From positions 1 through 22,412 of the IMG/VR virus record IMGVR_UViG_3300013104_000076: a DNA stretch of 22,412 nucleotides. One strand, written 5' to 3'. The first letter of the stretch is position 1; every line of letters starts with the position of its first letter. The position numbers were made by a program, and so were the translations under genes. The notes under the pieces were generated by a model that was not told the DNA's origin, did not search any database, and saw nothing but the letters and a program-made list of their open reading frames with translations. This DNA is from a virus. Below, piece by piece: positions 1-6,208 of this stretch.

Positions 1-21
1 GGGTGGGGGTGGGGGTGGGGT
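1..21 (+). repeat. G-rich tract, G-quadruplex-type motif
   Basis: The window opens with four runs of three or more G separated by single T residues (GGG-T-GGGGG-T-GGGGG-T-GGGG). This meets the usual definition of an intramolecular G-quadruplex motif. It lies immediately downstream of the terminal HNH gene, whose coding strand is minus, so the transcript of that gene would be C-rich here. Its function is unknown; it may lie near a genome end, but the window stops here. Confidence 0.5.
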
Positions 22-25
22 GCCC

Positions 26-325
26 CTACCATTTCCGGCTGGTTTTGAGTGGTTTAGGCATTGTTTTGGTCTTTGGGGCGTCTTTGTTGCCTTTTGACTG
101 ATTGCATCGCCTGCATATGACAACCAGGTTGTCTACGTGGTCTCGCCCGCCCATTGCGAAGGGGATTATGTGATCGGGTTCTGCACTGTCGGGCTGTAGC
201 CCTTGGGTGTAGTTGAGTATGGTGTTGCAGTGCGGACAGTTCGTGTGACCGTTGCGCTGCGCTCTTGCTAAGGCTTGAGAGCGCACACGTTTCCATGTTG
301 CTGTGCCCGTGCGTGAGGTAGCCAT
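26..325 (-). CDS. HNH endonuclease, terminase-associated type
   Basis: A 99-aa protein with a compact HNH/zinc-finger nuclease fold. Visible motifs are CPHC (C30, C33), the catalytic DH pair (D51-H52), N66, and CRRCNQSK (C71, C74, N75, K78), which give a treble-clef zinc knuckle around a beta-beta-alpha-metal active site. Small HNH proteins like this often sit beside the terminase of siphoviruses, where they support terminase cleavage during packaging. That would fit if position 1 is close to the genome end, but no terminase is visible here. The ATG start is preceded by GGAGGG at a good distance. It is the last gene of the minus-strand operon. Confidence 0.9.
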   Translation of the reverse strand: MATSRTGTATWKRVRSQALARAQRNGHTNCPHCNTILNYTQGLQPDSAEPDHIIPFAMGGRDHVDNLVVICRRCNQSKGNKDAPKTKTMPKPLKTSRKW

Positions 326-353
326 GAGAACAGCCCTCCACGTCTGCTAGCGG

Positions 354-485
354 CTAGTCTTCGTCCCAGCCTGCGTCTTGGTGTTCTGCCCAGTCGGCGT
401 GTTCGAACTCGCGCTCTAGCGTGTCTGTTCGGGCTTCCGCTGCACGGGCTTCAAGGTATTCGCATAGGGCCCGGTAGAGACGCAT
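354..485 (-). CDS. Small acidic protein, unknown function
   Basis: A 43-aa reading frame beginning MRLYRALCEYLEARAAEA and ending in an acidic tail (AGWDED). The ATG is preceded by an AGGAG Shine-Dalgarno sequence about six bases upstream. It fills the gap between the exonuclease and HNH genes on the same strand. The composition suggests a single amphipathic helix rich in Glu, Arg and Ala. I recognise no family. Support comes from the ribosome site, the codon pattern and the tight packing. Confidence 0.6.
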   Translation of the reverse strand: MRLYRALCEYLEARAAEARTDTLEREFEHADWAEHQDAGWDED

Positions 486-526
486 GCTGCTCCTAAGTTT
501 GGGTTATGCGCGGACCTAGCCGTCAC

Positions 527-1327
527 TTACCGTGCGCTCCTGGTTTGTGTGGCGTCGATGAGTTTCTTGGTGCCGCGTACCCAGTGGCCGCAGGTGCATT
601 GGTACATGCGGTAGCGCTGCACGTTGGCGTATGAGGTACCTGCGCGGAACTTACTGAGGTCTTTGTTGCCGCAGACTGGGCATCCCCATTCCTCGCCTGT
701 GAACATGCTGAGGTGTGGGTGGTTGGGGATCCATGCGCGTAACCGGTCGTAGAGTTTCTCGGTTAGTACAACGTCTTGGATGTTGTACTTGCGCATGCGG
801 TCCCAGGCTTTGTCGTCACCGGCCATGCATTTGACCCAGAGTTCGTGACCGATGTGGCTTGTCTTTTTGCCGAGGCCGAGTTGCTGTGCGACGTGGTCGA
901 GTTTCCCTGACGAGAACTTGAATTGCTTACGGACAGTGAGTAGCAGGTCAACGTTCTTGTATGGTGCGGGCGGGTTGAGGCCAGCGAGGATGAATTCGCG
1001 GTTGAGGTGTTTCATGTCGAACCCGGCACTGTTGTAACCGACGATGAGGTCAGCTTCGGACACGAGCGCGTGTATGGCCCGGATCATCTCGGTGTGGCCG
1101 TTGTGGTGGTCTGAGTAGAACAGGACTTCTTTGTTGCCGTACCATTTCGCTGCAACGCTGATGACCTTGGCGGTGTCCTGTAGCTGGGACAGTGACACGT
1201 TCTGGTTGAACAGTGACCAGACGTGCGCGAGGTTGGGGGAGTTCTCAATGTCGAGGGTGAGGATGCGTACCTGCTGAACGGCGGCGGGTGCGATCTTCGG
1301 TGCGAGTTTCTTCGCGAGGGCACCCAT
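527..1327 (-). CDS. DnaQ-like 3'-5' exonuclease with C-terminal zinc ribbon
   Basis: A 266-aa protein with an RNase H-like exonuclease domain. Exo I is LTLDIEN (D26, E28), Exo II is YNSAGFD (about residue 104), and Exo III is YNIQDV near residue 187, which together supply the four acidic metal ligands of the DEDD family. The C-terminal third carries CPVC and a later CTCGHW, a probable zinc ribbon. No polymerase domain is present, so this is a free-standing exonuclease that may act in proofreading, recombination or degradation of host DNA. The ATG follows the TAA of the upstream small gene directly (TAAATG), implying translational coupling. Confidence 0.85.
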   Translation of the reverse strand: MGALAKKLAPKIAPAAVQQVRILTLDIENSPNLAHVWSLFNQNVSLSQLQDTAKVISVAAKWYGNKEVLFYSDHHNGHTEMIRAIHALVSEADLIVGYNSAGFDMKHLNREFILAGLNPPAPYKNVDLLLTVRKQFKFSSGKLDHVAQQLGLGKKTSHIGHELWVKCMAGDDKAWDRMRKYNIQDVVLTEKLYDRLRAWIPNHPHLSMFTGEEWGCPVCGNKDLSKFRAGTSYANVQRYRMYQCTCGHWVRGTKKLIDATQTRSAR

Positions 1328-1528
1328 TTAGAGCCACCCGCATGAGCAGTCAGCTTTGCGGTGCCGGCGTATGGTGTGCTCACTGAGTGGTACGCCTGCG
1401 TCGGTGAGGGTGCGTGCGACGTTGATGTGTGGGGTGTTGGAGTTGAGCAGTGTTTGGAGTGCTTCACGGTCGGCGTGGTCGCCTTGGTTCATGACTCGGC
1501 TGATTATGCAGCCTTTGGTTCTGCTCAT
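1328..1528 (-). CDS. Small putative HTH protein
   Basis: A 66-aa protein. The stretch from about residue 19 to 57 (ADREALQTLLNSNTPHINVARTL... then LSEHTIRRHRK) reads like a resolvase- or terminase-type helix-turn-helix, and it ends in CSCGWL, a short cysteine pair. Small actinophage proteins of this pattern are usually annotated as DNA-binding. The ATG has a GGGAG site in front. The gene abuts the exonuclease gene with no spacer. It is the first gene after the long gene-poor stretch, so its promoter should lie in that stretch. Confidence 0.6.
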   Translation of the reverse strand: MSRTKGCIISRVMNQGDHADREALQTLLNSNTPHINVARTLTDAGVPLSEHTIRRHRKADCSCGWL

Positions 1529-1841
1529 GGTTTCTCCCGGTGCTCATTTGGGTGTTGAAAGGGTGCCCGTTCTGTTGTGCTTCCGCTGAACTGGGGCGAT
1601 AAGATGCGGTGATTCGCCGCGCTTGAGCCAAGGTCTTATGGAGTTGGCATTTGGGCGGGACGTGTGTTCCTGCATGGAGTAGGCGCGTAGCGTCGCCTCG
1701 TTCTTAGATCACCAGTGGCTCAGTTCTCTGCCGCTGCCAATGTTCCCATTGGACTTATTGCGACTTCACCTGCCTTGCTGTTTGGCTGCACGTTTAGGAA
1801 ACTTGCCCTAGTACCAACCAGTGACCTCCATACAGGTCCGT

Positions 1842-1931
1842 GGGCTGCCAGCACTCGAATCTGGTGCACTCCTACCGCATAGCCGAGGCCTGCGGGATTA
1901 GTCAGCCCTGCCGAAGCTCATGTTCTTCGGC
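1842..1931. ncRNA. Candidate three-stem, tRNA-like structured element plus hairpin
   Basis: GGGCTG (1842-1847) pairs with CAGCCC (1903-1908) to close a junction that contains CCAG/CTGG (1848-1851 with 1861-1864, loop of nine) and CCGCA/TGCGG (1875-1879 with 1891-1895, loop of eleven). A separate 7-bp hairpin follows (GCCGAAG/CTTCGGC, 1910-1931). On the minus strand the CCAG loop reads ATTCGAGTG, reminiscent of a T-loop. D-arm and anticodon-arm geometry do not fit a functional tRNA. The folding is symmetric, so the strand is undetermined. Low confidence that this is an RNA gene. Confidence 0.25.
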
Positions 1932-2052
1932 CTATTAAGTTGTCCCGTTCCTGGTTGCAGGGTTTCGGGGTGTTGCCGTACGTGGACTTTCGCAAATGTG
2001 TGCGTACGGTGACATTGCGTCGTAACCCATCGACGCGGGAGACAGACACCAT
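1918..2052 (-). CDS. Possible small basic protein (doubtful)
   Basis: A 44-aa reading frame (MVSVSRVDGLRRNVTVRT... ending LIGRRT) inside the gene-poor stretch. The segment RNVTVRTHLRKS resembles the V-R-x-H-x-R-K pattern of small basic phage proteins. A GAAAGG sequence lies directly in front of the ATG, with too little spacing to be a normal ribosome site; an overlapping GTG at 2049 would be slightly better placed. The codon third-position GC content is moderate. It may equally be chance. Confidence 0.2.
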   Translation of the reverse strand: MVSVSRVDGLRRNVTVRTHLRKSTYGNTPKPCNQERDNLIGRRT

Positions 2053-2154
2053 CCTTTCGAACGTGCTTGACCTGTCTAGGTTTAACCTGCGGGGCGGCGT
2101 CATGGCACCACATCCGATGAGCGGCGGGAAAGGTACTAGCCGCCCCACAGGAAC

Positions 2155-2418
2155 TTAATTATTGTGTCCGTCATCAGTGACATGCTCGAACAGGCGGTGG
2201 GTTTCGTCCACGATGAGGCCGCATAGGGGCTCTAGTTTGGCTTCGTGGATCAACCAATGATGCCTACAGAAGTAGAGTTCGTCGCCTTGCCTTGCCCGTT
2301 GTTGTTCGGGGGTGAGGTCGAGGACCGCGAGGACGTATGCTTGCCCGCCGCATTTGTCGCACCTGTTGGTGCAGTCGAGCATGTTGGTGAAGACCCGCTT
2401 GTCTGATGCAATGTCCAT
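2155..2418 (-). CDS. DUF7455-like zinc-ribbon protein
   Basis: An 87-aa protein. CTNRCDKCGGQAYV near the N-terminus followed by LYFCRHHWLIHEAKL gives the CxxC...CxxH layout of the small actinobacterial DUF7455 zinc-ribbon family, found both in chromosomes and in phages and of unknown function. A GTG at 2427 is also in frame, but the ATG at 2418 is preferred because GGGTGG lies five bases upstream. It sits alone between an intrinsic terminator and the gene-poor stretch, so it should have its own promoter. Confidence 0.75.
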   Translation of the reverse strand: MDIASDKRVFTNMLDCTNRCDKCGGQAYVLAVLDLTPEQQRARQGDELYFCRHHWLIHEAKLEPLCGLIVDETHRLFEHVTDDGHNN

Positions 2419-2444
2419 GCTGTCCACCCGTTCGCAGGCAAAGG

Positions 2445-2472
2445 AAAAGGCCCCGATTGCTCGGAGCCTTTT
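2445..2472. terminator. Bidirectional intrinsic terminator
   Basis: AAAAGGC (2445-2451) pairs with GCCTTTT (2466-2472), and an inner CCGA/TCGG stem closes on a TTGC loop. The T-rich stem foot on both strands would terminate transcription both ways. On the minus strand it follows the DUF5664 gene and ends the main early operon. Confidence 0.8.
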
Positions 2473-2528
2473 AATCCACTATCAGAAGACTACAGGACAA
2501 AACTACCTTTGTCTACCCCATACGCTTG

Positions 2529-2879
2529 TTATTCTTTGGTGGTTTGGTTGGCATGCTTATAGCGGTCGTCGTAGTCCGGGTGTTCCTCCATGAATGTCAG
2601 GAGGGCGAGGGCGTGGAAGGCGACTGCTGCCATGTGTGGGGATCCGGTTTCTTCGTCAGTGTCCTCGCCTGACCAGAATGCGTTTGCATGGCGTTGGAGG
2701 GCGGCGAAGGATTTTGACCATTCGTAGCCTTTCCGCCAATTGTGCGCGGCGTATTTGCGTGCTCCTACGCCGTAGTGGCGGGCGATAATTGCGAGTGCTT
2801 CTACAGGGATGAGGTCGAAGCGCTCATCTTTGGTACCTTTCTCGCCGCCCGTACTGGAAACTGATCGGACCTCGGTCAT
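2529..2879 (-). CDS. DUF5664-type dATP/dGTP diphosphohydrolase-like protein
   Basis: A 116-aa, mostly helical protein matching the phage family annotated as DUF5664 or dATP/dGTP diphosphohydrolase N-terminal domain. Family features visible are KDERFDLIPVEAL (18-29), YGVGARKYAAHNWRKG (36-51), and the metal-binding helices ALQRHANAFWSGEDTDEE (H64, D73, E76, E77) and SPHMAAVAFHALAL (H82, H89). The likely role is cleavage of purine deoxynucleotides or nucleotide-pool control. The ATG overlaps the stop of the DUF4406 gene (ATGA), so the two are coupled. A terminator follows 60 bases downstream. Confidence 0.75.
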   Translation of the reverse strand: MTEVRSVSSTGGEKGTKDERFDLIPVEALAIIARHYGVGARKYAAHNWRKGYEWSKSFAALQRHANAFWSGEDTDEETGSPHMAAVAFHALALLTFMEEHPDYDDRYKHANQTTKE

Positions 2880-3262
2880 GCTGCCACCTCGTCACTTTCG
2901 GTTGCTTCTGCGTCGTTGATCCACTCCGTGTAGAGCTTCACCGGGATGCCAAGGGCGTGTGCTAGTGCTACTTCGGCTGCCGCGCCTTTGGACTTCTCCC
3001 AGCCGAATAGCAGGGCGATGCCTTCTGCGTTGTCGCAGATCCAGGCGAGGTCTTGCTTGAGTGCTTCCCGCAATGAGTAGCCGTGGTCGGTGAGTGCTTC
3101 GTTGCCAGTCATTTTGCTGACATCGAACCCGTTTGCGATGTCGTTCTCTGCTGGGTTGAAGATTTCGTGCCCGATGAGTCGGAGGCGAAAGGATGCGTCT
3201 GCGAAGGCGGGTGCATTGAAATATTTGATGCCTGACATGGGTCCAGCTACATAGAGGCGCAT
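2876..3262 (-). CDS. DUF4406 protein, nucleoside 2-deoxyribosyltransferase-like
   Basis: A 128-aa protein with the Rossmann-like nucleoside deoxyribosyltransferase fold. It starts MRLYVAGPMSG (the family's nucleotide-binding loop), has D71 in KQDLAWICDNAEGIALL, and has the signature GWEKSKGAAAE with E97 as the likely catalytic glutamate. DUF4406 proteins are found in many phages but their substrate is unproven; release or exchange of a base from a deoxynucleoside or deoxynucleotide is the usual guess. The ATG lies one base after the MazG stop, with GGAAGG upstream. A longer in-frame start (3295) would overlap the MazG gene by 32 bases and has no better ribosome site. Confidence 0.8.
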   Translation of the reverse strand: MRLYVAGPMSGIKYFNAPAFADASFRLRLIGHEIFNPAENDIANGFDVSKMTGNEALTDHGYSLREALKQDLAWICDNAEGIALLFGWEKSKGAAAEVALAHALGIPVKLYTEWINDAEATESDEVAA

Positions 3263-3263
3263 C

Positions 3264-3623
3264 TTAGAATTCCTTCCCGCCGTGTTTGCGCCCACGGGTG
3301 GCGTTGTAGGCCAGCTTCTCGGTGATCATCGCTTCGAGGTCGATGTCGTTGGCGCCGCAGAAATCGAGGACTCGGATAACAACATCCGCCATTTCGGAGG
3401 GCACGCCTTCGGGCTTGGTGGGCTTCGAAACGTTGTAGTAGGTGTGATTCACTGGCTGCCCTGCCCGAAGTTCTTCGAGCGCTTCTGATAGCTCGGAGTG
3501 CATGAGGGCGATGCGTTCGGCGTTGAGGGATAGAACGGCGCGGGGCTCGGTAGGTTCGTTGTCGTGGAATCCTTTGTCTGCGGATTGTTTGTAGGCGAGT
3601 GCCTGGAGTTCGCGGATGCTCAT
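3264..3623 (-). CDS. MazG-like nucleotide pyrophosphohydrolase
   Basis: A 119-aa all-alpha protein with the MazG/dUTPase-superfamily metal site: HSELSEALEELR (E44, E47, E50) and EMADVVIRVLD (E77, D80), the ExxE...ExxD pattern. Such enzymes hydrolyse NTPs or dNTPs to the monophosphate and pyrophosphate; phage versions may clean the nucleotide pool, support base modification or blunt alarmone signalling. The start is MSIREL at 3623, overlapping the upstream stop by ATGA. It is the first gene of the nucleotide-enzyme trio. Confidence 0.85.
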   Translation of the reverse strand: MSIRELQALAYKQSADKGFHDNEPTEPRAVLSLNAERIALMHSELSEALEELRAGQPVNHTYYNVSKPTKPEGVPSEMADVVIRVLDFCGANDIDLEAMITEKLAYNATRGRKHGGKEF

Positions 3624-4384
3624 GCTGTTCTGCCTTCGAGTGGTTGTTTGAGTGTGGCTTGGTAGAGGTTGAGTACGTGGTCGAGGCGGTAGGCGGGTGG
3701 GATGGGTTGGCCTTGTTCGTTGGTTGCGGGGTTTGCGCGTTCGAGTTTGGGTGGGTTGTCGTTGCGTGCGGTGCCCCATTTGCGGATCCGGTCTGCGCTG
3801 ATTTCGATGCCGTATTCGGGGGTGGAGAGTTTGCGGCTGAGGTCGGCGGGTGTGCCTACGTAGTTGCCGAAGATGGTTTTCGCGAATGACCGCCACGCGA
3901 GTACTTCGTAGGTGGTCCCGCATGTTTCGCAACGCGCTTCGGGTTGACCTTTGACGGCGTACAAGTCGGTTTCGCATTCGGCGCACCGACCTGCGAATAC
4001 GCGGGGTTCTTGTTTGTCGCGTGCTTGGTCGAGGCCGTTGGTGTGTGTGGTGAGTGCTTGGTGGAAGTCGGTTGCCCAGTGCTGCTGAATGATCCAGGGT
4101 GCGCGGGTGAACAAGTAGTTGGTGAGGCTGTGTGGGTCGCGACCGGTCAAGGGGATGTCGGTTTCGAGTGCGACCCGGAGCGCCCGATCCATGAGCATGC
4201 GATGGGCGGCAACCTTTTTGTCGATGAGGTCGAGGTTGACGGGTATCGGTGCGTGCTCCCTGCTACCCCCACCCATCCTCGGGCCGTACGTGGCGGTCAT
4301 GCTCCCGCGTCCGATGTTCACGTTCGCCATAACCTGATCCAAAGTTGTGAGCGCCTTCTCCAACTCGGGCTGCGTGACTGTCAC
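3620..4384 (-). CDS. Zinc-ribbon plus helix-turn-helix phage protein
   Basis: A 254-aa protein. A central zinc ribbon is clear: CAEC (C134, C137) and CETC (C152, C155). It is followed by an HTH-like segment, about 170-205 (SFAKTIFGNYVGTPADLSRKL, then ISADRIRKWG). The N-terminal 110 residues are helical. The layout resembles actinophage proteins annotated as HTH DNA-binding, perhaps a transcription regulator or replication accessory. It starts with GTG, overlapping the stop of the upstream membrane protein by four bases (GTGA). The exact role is unknown. Confidence 0.7.
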   Translation of the reverse strand: MTVTQPELEKALTTLDQVMANVNIGRGSMTATYGPRMGGGSREHAPIPVNLDLIDKKVAAHRMLMDRALRVALETDIPLTGRDPHSLTNYLFTRAPWIIQQHWATDFHQALTTHTNGLDQARDKQEPRVFAGRCAECETDLYAVKGQPEARCETCGTTYEVLAWRSFAKTIFGNYVGTPADLSRKLSTPEYGIEISADRIRKWGTARNDNPPKLERANPATNEQGQPIPPAYRLDHVLNLYQATLKQPLEGRTA

Positions 4385-4761
4385 TTGCCCGCCTCGCGTT
4401 CTGCCTTGACAACCTCGAACAAGGCATTGCGTAGGGCCTTCTGGATCATCCGTGAATCCTTACCATCGTTCTTTCCCCATGCGAAGAACAGGGCGGCGGA
4501 CCCAAGCCTAAGGCCGCGAACTTTGCCGCCAGCGAGGATCACTGATGCAAAGGCTCCACGCATGCCGAGGTCGCCAGAAGTCCACAAGCGCATCTCTGAG
4601 TCTCCGATAGCTTCGGGCAGTGAGACAGGCTTAAGCCTCTTCCATCGTCCTTCGAACCACTTCTCAACTAAAAGCCAAGCGCCAAAGACGGCGCCGGCAG
4701 CCACCGCTACTGCGGCGGCGATGATCGGGAGTGCGAGTACGCCCCACCAAAATTCAGTCAT
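4381..4761 (-). CDS. Single-pass membrane protein, unknown function
   Basis: A 126-aa protein with one strong N-terminal transmembrane segment, about residues 6-33 (WGVLALPIIAAAVAVAAGAV then GAWLLVEKW), followed by a basic stretch (GRWKRLK) that predicts a cytoplasmic C-terminal domain. The remainder is a mixed alpha/beta region of unknown fold. The ATG has AGGAG upstream and overlaps the stop of the small proline-rich gene. Being in the early operon, it could be an exclusion or host-takeover factor, but no homolog is recognised. Confidence 0.65.
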   Translation of the reverse strand: MTEFWWGVLALPIIAAAVAVAAGAVFGAWLLVEKWFEGRWKRLKPVSLPEAIGDSEMRLWTSGDLGMRGAFASVILAGGKVRGLRLGSAALFFAWGKNDGKDSRMIQKALRNALFEVVKAEREAGK

Positions 4762-4886
4762 GTCATTCGCTCCTGGTTGTGTGTTGGCAGTGGCATCTCT
4801 GCGCGTGTTGGTTGGGGTAGATGGTTGCTGTGCACCGGTCCTGGCCGTGGTAGTGACGGCACGACTGGCATTGGGGCTTCACTCAT
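4758..4886 (-). CDS. Small proline-rich protein
   Basis: A 42-aa reading frame (MSEAPMPVVPSLPRPGPV...), about a quarter proline, predicted disordered. It overlaps its upstream neighbour by eight bases (ATGAGTGA) and its downstream neighbour by four (ATGA), so it bridges the two genes exactly. That double overlap is the main reason to call it. No function is recognised. Confidence 0.55.
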   Translation of the reverse strand: MSEAPMPVVPSLPRPGPVHSNHLPQPTRAEMPLPTHNQERMT

Positions 4887-5316
4887 CGTCCTCGAAAACG
4901 TATGCGGGGATCGGCTTCTCAACTACGGGCCGGAAGACGTACCAAACCTCGTCATCTTCAACACCGTCCTGCCAGTCGTACTTGGACTCAAAGCCGTAGT
5001 CATCGCCGTTGTGATCGAAGTCAGCTTCTCCGTGCTTACCACCGCCCTGCCAGTATGCGAATCCGAATAGCTTGCCGTCTTTGTTTCGGATGATGCGCAT
5101 GAGGGTCGAGCCTTGGTAGAGGTCGCCGTCAGTGTGCCACCAGTCGTCGGTGCCGTTCTTGACGTACTTGTAACCGGCTGAGACGAATACCTCCTTTAGC
5201 TTCCGAAGCTCAGCGCTGTAGTCGTCAAGGACATTCCCCCAACAGACGGAACTTCCGAGTTCGTCGCGGAATGCGATCAGTTCAGGTCGCTCAACTATCC
5301 AAGGCTGATCGCTCAC
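4879..5316 (-). CDS. Hypothetical acidic protein rich in aromatic residues
   Basis: A 145-aa protein with many Asp, Trp and Tyr residues (for example DDWWHTDGDLYQGSTLMR, residues 57-74, and FGFAYWQGGGKHGEADFD near 84-101), suggesting a beta-rich small domain. There is no signal peptide or membrane segment. It starts with GTG overlapping the stop of the 37-aa gene upstream (GTGA). The strongly acidic C-terminus (FEDDE) could suggest a DNA mimic, but that is only a guess from composition. Confidence 0.6.
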   Translation of the reverse strand: MSDQPWIVERPELIAFRDELGSSVCWGNVLDDYSAELRKLKEVFVSAGYKYVKNGTDDWWHTDGDLYQGSTLMRIIRNKDGKLFGFAYWQGGGKHGEADFDHNGDDYGFESKYDWQDGVEDDEVWYVFRPVVEKPIPAYVFEDDE

Positions 5317-5426
5317 TTTGCGCTCTCTTTCGTTTGGAGGATTTGGTGGAGTTGTTGGGGTGGGAGGTTGGCGAGCTTCCGGGCCAGAATCGGGGGCAGT
5401 GTGGTGAGCGGATCAGAGGCGGTCAT
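5313..5426 (-). CDS. Small protein, unknown function
   Basis: A 37-aa frame (MTASDPLTTLPPILARKLA..., ending KESAK). Its ATG overlaps the stop of the gene upstream (ATGA) and its own TGA overlaps the GTG of the gene downstream (GTGA). The sequence suggests one amphipathic helix with leucine spacing. Called on the exact overlaps; the function is unknown. Confidence 0.5.
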   Translation of the reverse strand: MTASDPLTTLPPILARKLANLPPQQLHQILQTKESAK

Positions 5427-5584
5427 TGAACTTCCCTTGCGTAGAACGGGATATCTTCTGATTGGCAAGGCCCCCAGCTTGGGTCAGTGAGAATGTCCCA
5501 AAGGCCATCAGTCCGCTTGCGCCACTTGTTGCCGTGGTGAGATTCCAATGTGGCGCCGACAGGAAGTGCATTGAACTTGCTCAT
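5423..5584 (-). CDS. Small hypothetical protein
   Basis: A 53-aa protein (MSKFNALPVGATLESHHGNKW..., then DGLWDILTDPSWG). The HGNKWRKRTDGLWDI pattern resembles small beta-sheet phage proteins with a W-x-x-x-x-D-G-x-W layout. The start at 5584 has CAGGAGAACG upstream and overlaps the previous stop by ATGA. A longer frame exists upstream but would run through the previous gene. Confidence 0.6.
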   Translation of the reverse strand: MSKFNALPVGATLESHHGNKWRKRTDGLWDILTDPSWGPCQSEDIPFYAREVQ

Positions 5585-5724
5585 ATCCCGTTCTCCTGGT
5601 CTTTTGCGATGGTGTGTGCGGTGAGTTTGAGTTCCCTGACCAACGACCACTGCGATCCTTCGTCAAGGCCGTCGATCAGCTCAAACAAATGGGTGAGGTT
5701 ATGATGCTCCGGATGTGTTGGCAT
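5581..5724 (-). CDS. Small hypothetical helical protein
   Basis: A 47-aa protein (MPTHPEHHNLTHLFELIDGL..., ending DQENGI), predicted largely helical and acidic. The ATG has AGGAG nine bases upstream. It is the first gene after a 121-base gap, so a promoter may lie just upstream. No family recognised. Confidence 0.6.
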   Translation of the reverse strand: MPTHPEHHNLTHLFELIDGLDEGSQWSLVRELKLTAHTIAKDQENGI

Positions 5725-5845
5725 TGTGCCGGCTCCTGTACGGGGTCCGGGATGCTCAACTACCGGGCCGATACGTACAATTCTACCAAGGAATACCCGC
5801 ACGTGGTAGGCATTTCGAGGTAGTTCGGTAAGCAAAAAAATAGGA
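5725..5845 (-). promoter_or_regulatory. Possible internal promoter in the early operon
   Basis: This is the longest gap within the replication half of the minus operon. Reading the minus strand, a TAGAAT hexamer (5785-5780) matches five of six -10 consensus bases, but the -35 region about 17-18 bases upstream is weak. CTACCA/TGGTAG inverted repeats (5790-5816) partly overlap it, and a run of seven T lies just after the resolvase stop. Low confidence. Confidence 0.25.
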
Positions 5846-6208
5846 TCACACGGGTCTTTTGCCGGTCAACAGGAAAGCCAGATCGTTGAGGGTCATGGTC
5901 ACGTATTGGTCGCCGGCTGATCCTTTGCCGCGGCGTTTATGGACCACCACACCAGCAAACGCGTCGTCGTTCAGGCGTTCCGTTTCGGCCTCAGCAACCC
6001 ACCCGCCAAGGTTAAGTTTCGCAACGTCCTTGCACTCGATAGCGACCCGTTTGCCGTGCGCCCTGACCCCACCAATGTCACCCTTATCGGAACTGCCGGT
6101 CTTCACGCGCCGGTCAATCACATCCGACACATGCACCGCCAAATAGTCAGCCACCAAACGCTCAAACCTGCTACCAGCAGCCTTCGCACTGCTGCGTGAC
6201 CGGCTCAA
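5846..6208 (-). CDS. Holliday-junction resolvase-like PDDEXK nuclease
   Basis: A 120-aa nuclease of the archaeal Hjc/phage resolvase type. The active-site pattern is present: GSRFERLVADYL (E16), KGDIGGV (D44), and AIECKD (E58, K60), followed by GGWVAEAETERLNDD and a beta hairpin GVVVHKRRG. It would cut branched DNA made during replication or recombination and help debranch concatemers before packaging. The only suitable start is TTG, overlapping the helicase stop (TTGA) with GGGG upstream. The family length is normal. It follows the helicase gene, a common order in actinophages. Confidence 0.8.
   Translation of the reverse strand: MSRSRSSAKAAGSRFERLVADYLAVHVSDVIDRRVKTGSSDKGDIGGVRAHGKRVAIECKDVAKLNLGGWVAEAETERLNDDAFAGVVVHKRRGKGSAGDQYVTMTLNDLAFLLTGKRPV

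Larger units (their letters stand above)
1529..2154. other. Long gene-poor, structured intergenic region
   Basis: About 625 bases between the zinc-ribbon gene and the small HTH gene with no convincing long gene on either strand. It holds several short perfect hairpins: CCAATG/CATTGG at 1737-1752, GCCAA/TTGGC near 1627-1648, AGGCG/CGCCT near 1680-1697, GACCT/AGGTC near 1822-1837, a three-stem element at 1842-1908 and GCCGAAG/CTTCGGC at 1910-1931. This may be a structured RNA, a promoter/leader region or a replication-related site. I could not fit a canonical tRNA, tmRNA or RNase P RNA to it. Confidence 0.5.

Noticed and set aside
1842-1908. A tRNA gene suggested by the TTCGA-type loop
   Set aside because: The T-stem or anticodon stem would carry an A-G mismatch, the D-arm cannot be formed, and loop lengths are wrong, so only a tRNA-like fold is reported at low confidence.
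1940-2158. 72-codon plus-strand frame in the gene-poor stretch
   Set aside because: No ribosome site, no neighbours on that strand, and an equally long frame exists on the minus strand; neither shows convincing coding signs.
3264-3986. MazG-like protein with a 120-residue N-terminal extension
   Set aside because: The extension is Arg/Pro/Thr-rich out-of-frame translation of the upstream zinc-ribbon gene; the coupled ATG at 3623 gives the normal family length.
3944-4999. Plus-strand open frame of 351 codons opposite the zinc-ribbon/HTH and membrane protein genes
   Set aside because: It runs antisense across several coupled minus-strand genes and their boundaries, and its composition is typical of a shadow frame in GC-rich DNA.
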